Positions 26,153-36,227 of a stretch of 64,000 bases of DNA are shown one piece after another. Source of the stretch: Augochlora pura. Lineage: Eukaryota; Arthropoda; Insecta; Hymenoptera; Halictidae. The notes under the pieces were generated by a model that was not told where the DNA came from, did not search any database, and saw nothing but the letters and a program-made list of their open reading frames with translations. How positions within the stretch are numbered: the first letter of the stretch is position 1; each line of letters opens with the position of its first letter. Made by a program: the position numbers and the translations under genes. Location of the stretch: assembly GCF_028453695.1 (NCBI RefSeq), contig NC_135772.1:21199412-21263411 (forward strand), given 5' to 3'.

Positions 26153-26300
26153 ATGGGTCCTACTTCTGCACACCTACAGACCACAGCTCGATCCCTTAAC
26201 GAGGGTCCATATAGAAATTTTCTTTGCTCCGATTGGCCGACGATTCATTGGTCAAACAGTGCTGCCCTCTCGGTCACACAAGACAAACGGTGTAGCTTGT
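26153..26300 (-). promoter_or_regulatory. Putative ZC3H11A promoter
   Basis: On the minus strand, upstream of the presumed first exon, there are two CCAAT boxes (26251-26247 and 26236-26232) and then GTGCAGAAGTAGGACCC (26171-26155). The plus strand at 26271-26280 reads CGGTCACACA, close to the Motif 1 (GGTCACACT) core element of fly housekeeping promoters. Transcription start is inferred, not seen. Confidence 0.45.
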
Positions 26301-26638
26301 CTCGCTCTATCATGTTTACGGTTTTACTCTTCTCGCATTTAATTTCATCCGTCTCGTGGCAGTATCACAAATATTGTATCGCTTAAGCCAAAATTTAAAC
26401 ATCTCGATTTTAAGAATTTTGCTCGTTTCTGTTGCAAATGATGTAAAATAAGCCAAGCTAAGTTTCTTCTTCGTGTGCACACTCGCGCATAAAATCCGAT
26501 GGGTATCTTTCTGTTTCTCTCCATTGCATCTCGTTCTCTTTCCGCAGTACTTGCGTAGAGTTGTATGCGCAGTAAAATAGTGGGGATATATGCGATCCAA
26601 CTTAGAGAACACTAAAAGTGTACAGAAGTAGGACCCAT
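26153..26638. mobile_element. 486-bp segment with 21-bp inverted terminal repeats (possible MITE or two-way promoter)
   Basis: The 21 bases at 26153-26173 are the reverse complement of 26618-26638 with one mismatch (core CCTACTTCTG / CAGAAGTAGG). Each end is flanked by GTA (26150-26152 and 26639-26641), which could be a 3-bp target duplication. No transposase frame is present. About 100 bp of the left end also occurs at 31361-31458. It can be read as a non-autonomous DNA transposon, or as a promoter with the same motif facing outward on both sides; the overlap with the ZC3H11A promoter makes both possible. Confidence 0.4.
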
Positions 26639-27695
26639 GTATGTAATCACGTTCACGGCGAAGGGGGGGGACTAGGCAGCATTTTTATTACAAGATTCGC
26701 ATACAGATTCCGGATTTAACAACAATATGTGACATCTATATAAGTCCCTACATGCGAGAACTGTTTACGTTGGCAACGCGATCCGAAACTTCTGTCTAAT
26801 CGTAATTCAAAATTATAACGTTTACCCGATAAACGCGCCACGACATTGTACGAGACTCCCGACGCATGCGTCATCTACCGCACTTCTTCAATGGTTTATT
26901 TCTCTGAGACCCCTTCTAAGCTGGGCTCTGGACCAATCGGGTCCGTTGTAAGTTACGAGACTTATTTTATGTAAACCAATCGTGCAGCTTTATCATTCGT
27001 TTGCTTCGGGAGTACAAGTTCTTTAATTCCATTCAATTCTCATACGCGAAGAAATTCACGATTAATGTTGATTATTTTTAAGAATATAAAATGTATCTTG
27101 CAAAAAAGCTAGGGAGTAATAAAATTAAACGCTAACGTTACATTTCTTTTGTAAATTATTTATTTAATAATACTTGTGAATACTAGTACACAATAGCTTA
27201 TAGAATATAGATTATTTGATGGCTAATTTAATTTTTAAAGTTGTTATAATTAAAAGTATAAAATATTGGTATATTTTATATTTATTCATATTAATAGTAG
27301 TTTCCTTATAAATTAGTATTAGCCAAAGATTTCATCTATCAACTATAAATAATTATTTTTTGCGGAATTTTTCAACTATGCAAGAAAAGCAGAATTAATA
27401 ATGTACTTTGTTTAGCTCGTCAATTTTTTATTCCGGTTTTTCATAATTTGTAAACAAGTTTAAATACGTATATTTGTACTTATATAAAGTTATGCGATAA
27501 AATATTGCTAGAAAATTTTATGAAATTTACGGCTGATTTGGTGCATTTTCACTTAAATAGTTTAATTGTGTTATATATTACTGTGTTCATTTTTCAAATA
27601 TTTTTATGTACATAATAGAAAATGTAGCAACGCAAGACGTAACACACGTGACTAGAAGTTTCACTACACTTAGTATTTTAGTATAAATAAATAAT

Positions 27696-30033
27696 TTATG
27701 ATTGCTGTGATACTTGTTGAATTCTTTGTCTTTGTAGATCTATATAAATCGATTGTCTGTGTTCGTCAGGGTGAATAAGTTCTTCTGTATGTTTCCAACG
27801 CCATTTCTTCTCGCTTTCTTTAACGCGTCTGTGGTCAATGTAACTAATAACACAACTTGTCGGAATCCATACGATGGCACTTATGATAATAACTGCCCCT
27901 ACTATATTATCTTTTAAAAACCGCATGACCTTATTAATATTTATATCTTCGATAATATCCCAAAATCTTTCAACCACATCTTGTATTGTTTTTTCACAGA
28001 TGCCCTAAAAATATCTTCCAGTTTTACATTCATAAAAACAGCTTATATGAACGTTGATCAACTAATATTACCTTATTACAAAAGCCTTGAATGCATGGAG
28101 TTCCATCGGGTAAAATATCTTGAGGGTCTATGGGGAAACACGTTTCGTTCAAGCTCATTCTACAACACCTTTTACACGCATCTCCAACTGCAAATGAAAA
28201 TTCAATGTAAATGTCAAGATTTTACAGTATACTAGACAAATTAATAACAACAAATTGTAAACTTACTTGTGTCACACATACAACTCTGCAAGCCTTGCGT
28301 TTCACAATATGGTATACACTTTCCGAGCCTGCATTGACCTCTTTCAAGGCAACCTGTTCCATCTTTCATTGGTGGAGATCTCGGACATTCACTGGACGCT
28401 CCCGTGCAACGTGATTCTTGTTCACAAGTAGCATACTGTGCATCTCTACACTTCACACCCAAGGGCATGAATGCGCATCCTTGACAGCAAGGCGAATTCT
28501 TATCGCTAAAAATGAATTTTTTACTAAATAATATTTAAAAATATTCGATATACACGATGCTATATTTATACCAATACGTCTTTAAAAGTGAATCACTGTT
28601 TTACAGAGAACCAACAAATTACTTTTGCTACATACCTACAAACTACGCCTTGATTTCTGCGAAGTTTACAATTTTTATCACAACAAGCATCATTATCTTC
28701 GGTTCCAAGTAATCCTGCGTCACATTCTTCGTCTCCTTCGACACGTAGATTACCACAAAATGATTCTTCCGGTTCAGAAAAACAACGACCTGATTTCGCT
28801 TGTAAAACTTTCCGAATAGATCTTAAACTACATGGTGAAAAACGCTGCACCATTGTAAATGGTATAATTAGTATACTTTCATTTTTCAAATTGTATTACT
28901 CGCACTATGATAATTTTGCTATACCTTATTATTGACATCGTATCCGCTAACGCTATATGTATACATTAAGTACGAACCTCCTTGGCTGGCACTCGGACTG
29001 CATTCCTATTAAATAGTTTCGCCATTTTAAAGCAATTTGGACAGAAATATACAGACCGAATTATTTTTGTTTTCAATTATGAGAATAAAAGTTTTTTACC
29101 GTTACATCTGGATCATGTTCAGAACCCCAATTATGTCCAAATTCGTGTGCTGTAACTAAATCAGCTTCTCTAGTGATCACCCTTTGCCCATAATGATTTC
29201 TACTAGAACTGAGTCCTGAATTAAGATACAGCGTATAACCGTTCTTAAAATATTCTGTAAAAGTATTAAATGATTTTCGTATTAATATTCGTGAAGTTCA
29301 TAAGAAAATAAAATTTTGTTCATAAGAAAAAACGTCTGTTAATATACCTGGTGTACAAATGCCACCTACTGAGTTTCTACGAGGTGAACCTACATATGCT
29401 AATCCCAGTATACCACCTTCAAATTTTAAATCAGTAAATAAATGAGCTAAGCAAAAGTCTTTATGGCTGTACTCCCGGCTGAATACCTAAATGCAACGTA
29501 TACGATACATTGTTGTGTCGATGTTATGTTAATGAAAAAGAAATCATATTCGTGTACCTCTAGCAATGTGCGCACATCCCATTTATCTCTAATCATATTA
29601 TAATGCGTTTCACCACCCCTCACGCGAGTTGCTTCACTATGAACAACAATTTTCTTAATAACGAAACCCATTCCTTTAAAACCATCTTGTTCTTGCCGAT
29701 CTTGCCACAAAGTATCATTATAAATTTTATGTACTCTGTCGATCAAGCTTATCTATAAATATAAAGAAAATTGTTGTAAAACAAGATGAAATAGCGGAAT
29801 CTTACATGTATGAAAAGTATACTTTTACCAAATAATTGATTGTTGTTTTTGTACTACTGCCACCCATTTCTCGATAGAAACGAAAATCGGCAACCAATAA
29901 TAAAGGACATCTTGTTTTTGTAGGTGTATATTCGTATGTCTCGGTTTGTCTTTTTATTCTGAAATGTTTGTCTTCCATAAAATCAACTGCTTCTTTTGTT
30001 ACTTCTCCATCATTTATTGGAATATCTGTATCA

Positions 30034-30066
<33 letters not shown>

Positions 30067-31013
30067 TATATGAAAATGTATTGTACAAAATCCAAACAAT
30101 ATTTAATTATTATCTGTATCAAAGAATTACTGACCTAATTCTTCCTTCACATAACCACAAGTTTTAGGAGCACCATGAGTATGTCCTTCCCCATTTTCAA
30201 TATGTTCCCAACTTAATTTAATATCCGATGATTTGTAAACAATCATTGTTTCATTACCTAAATGAGGCAAATGCCTCCAAGACGGCTAATGCATAACATA
30301 TTTTTAATTACTGTGAAAATGAAAAACATATTAGTTTCATTAAAATGTAATACCTCAATATGAAATGTTTCATCGGCAATTGTAATACTGGCTGTAAGAA
30401 TTCCATTATCAATATGTACTTGTGCATGAGAATCAATTTCACCAAATACACGCCCATGATAAAATCTTTCATGATCTGAAATATGAAAATATGTTAGTTA
30501 CAATGAAAAAATATTTATCTTATAAATGTGTACGCATTCATATTATTTTACCTAAATGAATAGTTTTTTCTTCTCCATCACCATTAACTTCGTATGCTTT
30601 GAATTTTGAATGAATCACTTCTCTTCTTGGTGTTAAAATCAAGCGGAAATACCTTAAAAAACAGAGAATATGATATTTAAATAGAAAAAGCTGAAAATAT
30701 TGATTTCTAAATGATTACGATCTTACCGGCCATGAGAATAGAATTCCAGTTCACTTATTTTATTATAAGGATGATAACTGTGTTGAATACCTCGCTTTAT
30801 AATTTTATGTTGTAAATGAGACGAGTGAAGAGTTTCGTAATATTTTAAATTTCTATGAAGTCCATCTACGATAATATCTTTTTAAAAATAAATTAAACAC
30901 GTTAAAATTACTTGCATAATAATGTAATGGTGCAATAGTAATAAAATAAACTTACTGCTGTTGTAAATAACAAAAGACATGCAATAAATCAAAAGAGTAA
31001 TTTGAATTTCCAT
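27696..31013 (-). CDS. Tace: ADAM17-type metalloprotease Tace (membrane sheddase)
   Basis: Zinc protease that cuts extracellular domains off membrane proteins. Fourteen exons on the minus strand: 31013-30956, 30877-30727, 30652-30552, 30475-30354, 30285-30135, 30025-29829, 29752-29558, 29486-29348, 29254-29100, 29005-28925, 28844-28636, 28505-28267, 28187-28072 and 28004-27696; 740 residues, all GT-AG with matching phases. Order: signal peptide (1-19), prodomain with cysteine switch PKTCGYVK (Cys187), furin site RIKR (217-220), catalytic domain with HEFGHNWGSEHD (His408, Glu409, His412, His418) and Met-turn Met437, cysteine-rich disintegrin region, membrane-proximal helix, one membrane span (about 672-694) and a short 46-residue tail. 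The single disintegrin/CANDIS layout and segments such as LGLAYVGSPR place it with ADAM17 rather than ADAM10/Kuzbanian. Start of exon 2 could also be 15 bases later at a second AG. Confidence 0.95.
30033..30066. repeat. (AT)n microsatellite in a Tace intron
   Basis: Imperfect TA dinucleotides just upstream of the acceptor of Tace exon 6. Confidence 0.9.
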
Positions 31014-31585
31014 GTCTGACACAAGCGTCCTATAATACTAAAACATTCGCGTTTTATTCCGGAGATCCTAATTTATATTATACATCTTCTTTTACATTAT
31101 TTTACAACTAGATAGGTTCTGTAAAGAAATTACTCATTATCAAAACATGATTCATGGTGACATCAACTGATACCACAGTGGAAATAAGAGTGAATAAGGG
31201 TAAGAGTGTAACACGCTTACGCCTTCTACACGATTTTGCTCTGGTACAGTGCTGCATCAAGCGGCAAATGATGGAAATACATAGTGTGTGCGAAGCTGCC
31301 GCGCAGATCCCCATCATCTTACTGTGCATTCTATCCGCAGTGGAACCTGCCTCATCTTAGCAATGAATCGTCCTCAGCCAATCAGAACAAAGAAAATTTC
31401 TGTATCGTCCCTCCCTAACAGATCAAGCCAACGCTTGGAATTGTGCAGAAGTAGGGCCTACTACTTGTAGCGTATCCTTTATGACATACGCGATACATAA
31501 CCTTAGAGGTAAATAAAATATTTTAATACACGTGTATACAATCCATTTCTAGGGCGAACATAAATAAATACGGTAAAGAAGCAAA
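31014..31585. promoter_or_regulatory. Divergent promoter between Tace (-) and MAK16 (+)
   Basis: Only 572 bases separate the two start codons, so both promoters must lie here. A CCAAT box on the plus strand (31378-31382) and the motif GTGCAGAAGTAGG (31443-31455) lie about 130-205 bases before the MAK16 ATG. Short open frames here (31108-31329 minus, 31154-31360 plus) show no family resemblance. Confidence 0.6.
31361..31458 (+). repeat. Second copy of the ~100-bp CCAAT / CAGAAGTAGG sequence
   Basis: Aligns by eye with the minus strand of 26252-26155: shared blocks are CAATGAATCGTC, GCCAATC, AAAGAAAATTTCT and TGTGCAGAAGTAGG, in the same order with small gaps. It faces MAK16 in the same direction as the first copy faces ZC3H11A, at a similar distance from the first exon. 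It is either a shared promoter architecture or a diverged dispersed repeat. Confidence 0.6.
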
Positions 31586-33197
31586 ATGCAGCACGACGAT
31601 GTGAGTATGTTTCACGTAACTTATCCAGAACTTAATATTTATTCTAACCCTAAACTGTTTCAGGTCGTGTGGAGTGTTATTAACAAATCTTTTTGTTCCT
31701 TTAAAGTAAAGTATGTAAATTGAATAAGAAAAATGTTAATAGTTTAATGAACGATCGTCTCATCTGACATTTTCCGTTTTCAGCACCAAATCGCAGCGAT
31801 TTTGTCGAAATGAATATAACCTTACAGGTTTATGTAGTAGGGCATCTTGCCCTCTTGCAAATAGTCAGTATGCTACAGTGCGAGAAGAAAATGGCATTAT
31901 TTATTTGTACATGAGGACTGCAGAAAGGTATAACATTTGATGATGTTGTCACAATTGTGGCATTTTCAGTTCAACTATACTGAAAAATATGCTACAGATT
32001 GTATTTGAATTTATATAAAATTCATTGCAGTGTAATATCTCTTTGAAACCATTGATTTTCAGAGTACATTTTCCAAAAAATGCTTGGGAGAAAGTCAAGC
32101 TTTCTAGAAATTTTGAAAAAGCTATAAGTCAAATTAATGAAAATTTATTATATTGGCCTGGTTTCATAAAAGCAAAATGCAAACAAAGATTTGTGAAAAT
32201 TACGCAATATCTAATACGTATGAGAAAGATAAGATTACGAAGACAAAAACAAATTGTCCCAATACAAAGAAAAATTGAAAGAAGAGAAAGGCGGAGGGAA
32301 GAAAAGGCTCTGGTTGCTGCAAGATTGGAAACAGCAATAGAGAAACAACTTATGGAAAGGTTGAAGCAAGGCATGGTATGTATATACGTTGAGTTTAATT
32401 ATATCCGCGTAAGAATATTTATATTCTACATGACTATAGAATTCACTTTTTTCCAGTATAATGATATTTATAATTTTCCACAAAAAGTATTTGACAAAGC
32501 TGTGGAAGCTGTTGAAGTTGAAGGTGAAAGTGAAGCTGAAAGCGAACAGGAAGAAGAAAAAGAAGAAGAAATTGAGAAGGAAGTAGAAATGGAATTAGAA
32601 GCAGACGAGAAAAGAAGGGAAACAAGCGGACCACATTACGTGGAAGCAGAAAGCGATGAAGATGATGATTCTGATGTCGATGAATTATCTATGGTAACGG
32701 GGCAAGCCACGCGAGCTTGATTCATCTTTCACCTCAGTTTTCTTGAAAACAAAGCCTTAAATGAAATAATGTTAATCCTTTTTTTCCACATGATTGCATG
32801 TAGAATCACTATCCGACCACTTGTACCACAATTTTCGCTACACCCTGTATACATGTGTATAATTTAATAGATGTCTACAATCTAATGTATCTGTTTCCAT
32901 AGGATGAGGATAGCGATTCAGGACGCAAAGAAGACGTTGAATTATCCAGTGATTTTGAATCAGAAGCAAGCGATATTGAAGTAATAAATTCAAATTTTCT
33001 ATCTATTTGAGCATCTGTTTCTAGATACAATTATGTTTAAATATGATGTATTGTTACAGGATATGCTACCTTCTACCAGTAAGAAAACAAAATCGGCAAG
33101 AGTAACAAAGAAGGGTAAAACTCAAAAGAAAGTTCGTCCCAAAGTAGAAATTGAATACGAAGTTGAAGACCAGCTGCGACAAAAAGAACGAACGTGA
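31586..33197 (+). CDS. MAK16: MAK16, 60S ribosomal subunit biogenesis factor
   Basis: Nucleolar protein needed to assemble early 60S pre-ribosomes, acting with RPF1 in yeast. Exons: 31586-31600, 31664-31710, 31784-31927, 32063-32375, 32457-32693, 32903-32980 and 33060-33197; 323 residues (human about 300), TGA at 33195-33197. It begins MQHDDVVW like the human protein, followed by FCSFKV, FCRNEYNLTGLC and SCPLANSQYAT with the conserved cysteines. Then come ENLLYWPGFI, KCKQRF.KITQYLIR and the basic ERRERRREEKAL segment. YNDIYNFP opens the acidic Glu/Asp-rich half, and the C-terminus is basic with VEIEYE. The second exon ends at GTATGT (31711), which restores the frame. A poly(A) signal follows at 33235-33240. 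Confidence 0.96.
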
Positions 33198-33234
33198 TAC
33201 ATATTTTGATTAGATTAATTACAATTGTATTTTA

Positions 33235-33240
33235 AATAAA
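33235..33240 (+). terminator. MAK16 polyadenylation signal AATAAA
   Basis: AATAAA 38 bases after the MAK16 stop codon, predicting a very short 3' UTR. Confidence 0.6.
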
Positions 33241-34756
33241 ATACTATTTCTACAATACCAAAGAATACATGTTACTTGCACGAACGAATAAACTATCTCT
33301 CGTCAATAATGCACCCGTTTGTGGGATTTCGAAAAATTTAAAGTTCGCGCCAACAGTAAGTGTCAAAAGGTATATGTACATGCATGTATGTAGACACATA
33401 CATCTGTAGGCATACGAATCATAGATGGCATTCGAATATAAAAAAAAATGTGCGGACTAGCAGACGACATGTTTATACACAAGAAATAAGGTAAACTTTT
33501 TTCATTTTTCTCATGAAAATTATAAATGGATATGGATGAATTGTTTACTATCGAATCTATAGTTGCCTAAATATATTAAAATTGATGACTTTATTTTTAA
33601 ATTGTGACAATGCAGAAAAGCTTTGTCATAAATATACATTATAGTACATACTACATGTATGTATGTACATCGGACCAATTATGCGTACACTGTCTACACA
33701 TGTTTACCTACCTTCATGTACGATACATATGCACACTATATATACCTACAGGCACAGGCTTCTCTGGAAATGTATCATAATGATCTGCTGGGACGCTTGA
33801 GCAAAATTTACATGTATCATGAAATAAACAATTGTCAGTCAAATACATATCTAACACGATGTTATGCAGGTATCAAATAGAATAATTTTTTGAATGGCAT
33901 GCAATGTGTGAAGACAGTCGGCATACGATAGCTCGCTGTCTGTCAAATGTATAGATTAGAAAAGCTTTTACATATGTTTAATTCATGTATCGCGCAAACG
34001 AAGTTCGGTTACTTTATTATGAGCATCGTACAAACATACTGAATTCCATTATAAATTGCCTGCAGCCATATGTCACGAACTCCGTGTTACCCGTCACAGT
34101 GCCTTTTGTTTGCTATAAATAGAAAAAGTAGGTTATCCCTAAAATCAATTCCGAAAATAGGACAGTTAACTGAATATGTTTATCGTTTTGAATATACCAC
34201 TTTGCGGCAGTGAACCTTTTTATTACAACTTCTGCCATCTCCTAAAAATACTCCTTTCCGTTTACATGCACAGTGATGCATTTTGTATAAGACACTCGAT
34301 GCAAAGAATTTACAATAATTACTACATGTTGGCAAAGAAACATTCCACTGTGGTGTAATTACAATCGTGTTCTTTATCATTTATTGCGATAGTGTATAAT
34401 GTCGATTGAAAATGATTTCAATTAATAATTTCTCCAAATGTTGAAGGTGCGAAATAATTATTCAATGTTTTCCCCTAAATAGAATTTGTAAAAATTGTGA
34501 TACTATCGTTAAACGTTATGAAATTGTAAAAAGGAACTTGCTATTAAACAATTTGTGCAGGTGTTTCAAAAATTTGAATGGCCAAAGCATACAAATCAAT
34601 ACTGCATTGTTAATATAGTGTATGTCTTTCTATTTCAGGCGTATTATGAACTCGAAACAACACTAGAAAGCTTTCAATTGTATTTAAAGTAAGGCTTTAT
34701 TATGGTGGTAACGTAGCCAGAATCTCTGAAGGTTTCTTCTTACTTTGTATATCATC
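33241..34756. other. AT-rich gap between MAK16 and PGAP2
   Basis: No recognised coding exon. A pyrimidine-rich acceptor (ending TTTCAG near 34639) upstream of the PGAP2 ATG suggests that PGAP2 has a non-coding first exon somewhere in this gap. The short frames 33659-33880 and 34176-34358 resemble nothing I know. Confidence 0.5.
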
Positions 34757-35909
34757 ATGGAGCTAAACAATGTGGGAAGCAACAAGAACTCAATATATAT
34801 GGCAATATCGCTTAAAAAATTATGTATAGCAACAGTGTCCTTGCCGCTTGTTACTTTGTTAGTCTGTTTCATTACAGGATATATCTTCCAGCAGGATGAT
34901 ATTCATGAAACACACTGTAGGGTACGATCTTGTTTATGTACAATGTCTATTAGCCATTAAAAATCTTTCTATTACATGTATAAGGTATCAATATTTTAAA
35001 TTTAGGTCTACAATGTACTTCCATCGATATCAGCCATTACTGGTATTTCTCCGCAGAGATATTTGTGGCGTGTAACCATCGCATTACACATTGGCCCTCG
35101 CCTAATTATTGCTAGCGTTTACTACTCCTATTATTATAACATACTCAAAGCAATTGACGATGTAACTTTGAAGATCAAAGGAAGCAGACTCTTAAATTTA
35201 TGTTACTGGCTGAGCATAGCAGAAGTGGCAACTTTGTGTGGTGTTACATACATCTCAAACAGAGAAAATTATTGTAAGTAAGATTATTATGTATTTATTC
35301 CTACTAGTTTGCTGACTCATGATCATTGGTCAGTTTGATCTTTCTTTATTCATATATCTCATATAAATAGTTTAGTTTTTGAACATCTTGTATCTCTAAT
35401 GAAATTCTGTCCACAGCGGTTCACGAGAAAATTTTTATTGGCTTTATGATTAGTTCCTTGACATATATGCTAACAGCAGTAAGGCTGGGTCGCCTTATAA
35501 CACCGAATGCGACAAGTCTCCAATATAAACAGGCACTTTTTGTAACAAGTCTTCTTAGTACTATTGGACTTATTGTGTTTTTCTTAAAACACAGACTGCT
35601 CTGCCATGATCTGGGTAAGAAAACTTGTATCTTTTTTGTAATGAAAATTCTGTATATAGTACAATATATATTTAAAAAAATGGCAATATGGTAATACAAT
35701 GTTTAAATTGAAATTATGCATATCTATGTTGATAATAACTACGTATTAAACTTACCATAATATTTTTTCTAACAGCATTTAGTTGGTTTTCCTTGTGCGA
35801 ATATGTGATTGCCTCTGCAAACATGGGTTTTCATGTTACCGTAGTTCTAGACTTTCCCAAGGAACAGCTGGTTGTTGGGAATGGTTTACCAACCTTAAAG
35901 GTGGAATAA
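34757..35909 (+). CDS. PGAP2: PGAP2, post-GPI attachment to proteins factor 2
   Basis: Golgi membrane protein needed for fatty-acid remodelling of GPI anchors after their attachment to proteins. Four exons: 34757-34921, 35006-35273, 35417-35614 and 35776-35909, giving 254 residues, TAA at 35907-35909. Matching phases and GT-AG borders throughout. It belongs to the Frag1/DRAM-like family: an N-terminal membrane span, then THC.VYNVLPSISA and SPQRYLWR (human PSVSS and PQRYVWR), an HEK.FIGF segment, several hydrophobic spans and a closing ANMGFHVTVVLDFP that matches the human NMAFHMTAWWDF. The total length equals that of a common human isoform as I recall it. The start is the first Met before the N-terminal span. 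Confidence 0.94.
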
Positions 35910-36221
35910 CTCCTTATAATATTTTATATTTATCATTATCCTATTATTGTCATCAAAGTGCCTACTGCCACTGTCTGGAAGTGCTATTGCCAAGAGTTAA
36001 AAGTACATATGTCATATTATTTGAAGCTGAGTATCCACTGGTAAATAGTGTTGAAAACTTTTTAACAAAACATCTTTGTATGCAAACGGGTTTAAAATAG
36101 TTCTTATCAAACATTTTATATGTACAGTGGTTTTCGATGATAAACAGTGCGCTTATATTCAAGATAAGCTGAAAGTAAAAATTACACATAACTATTGCTT
36201 CTAAATTTCTCTTATGTCTCA

Positions 36222-36227
36222 AATAAA
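36222..36227 (+). terminator. PGAP2 polyadenylation signal AATAAA
   Basis: AATAAA about 310 bases after the PGAP2 stop codon. Confidence 0.5.

Larger units (their letters stand above)
26029..27695. other. ZC3H11A 5' end and intergenic gap to Tace
   Basis: A consensus donor (GTAAGT on the minus strand, starting at 26028) suggests a non-coding first exon of ZC3H11A just above it, spliced to the acceptor before 25771. The gap holds the repeat-flanked segment 26153-26638, two minus-strand CCAAT boxes, and an AT-rich stretch from about 27050 that should include the Tace 3' UTR. No other coding exon was recognised. Confidence 0.5.
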
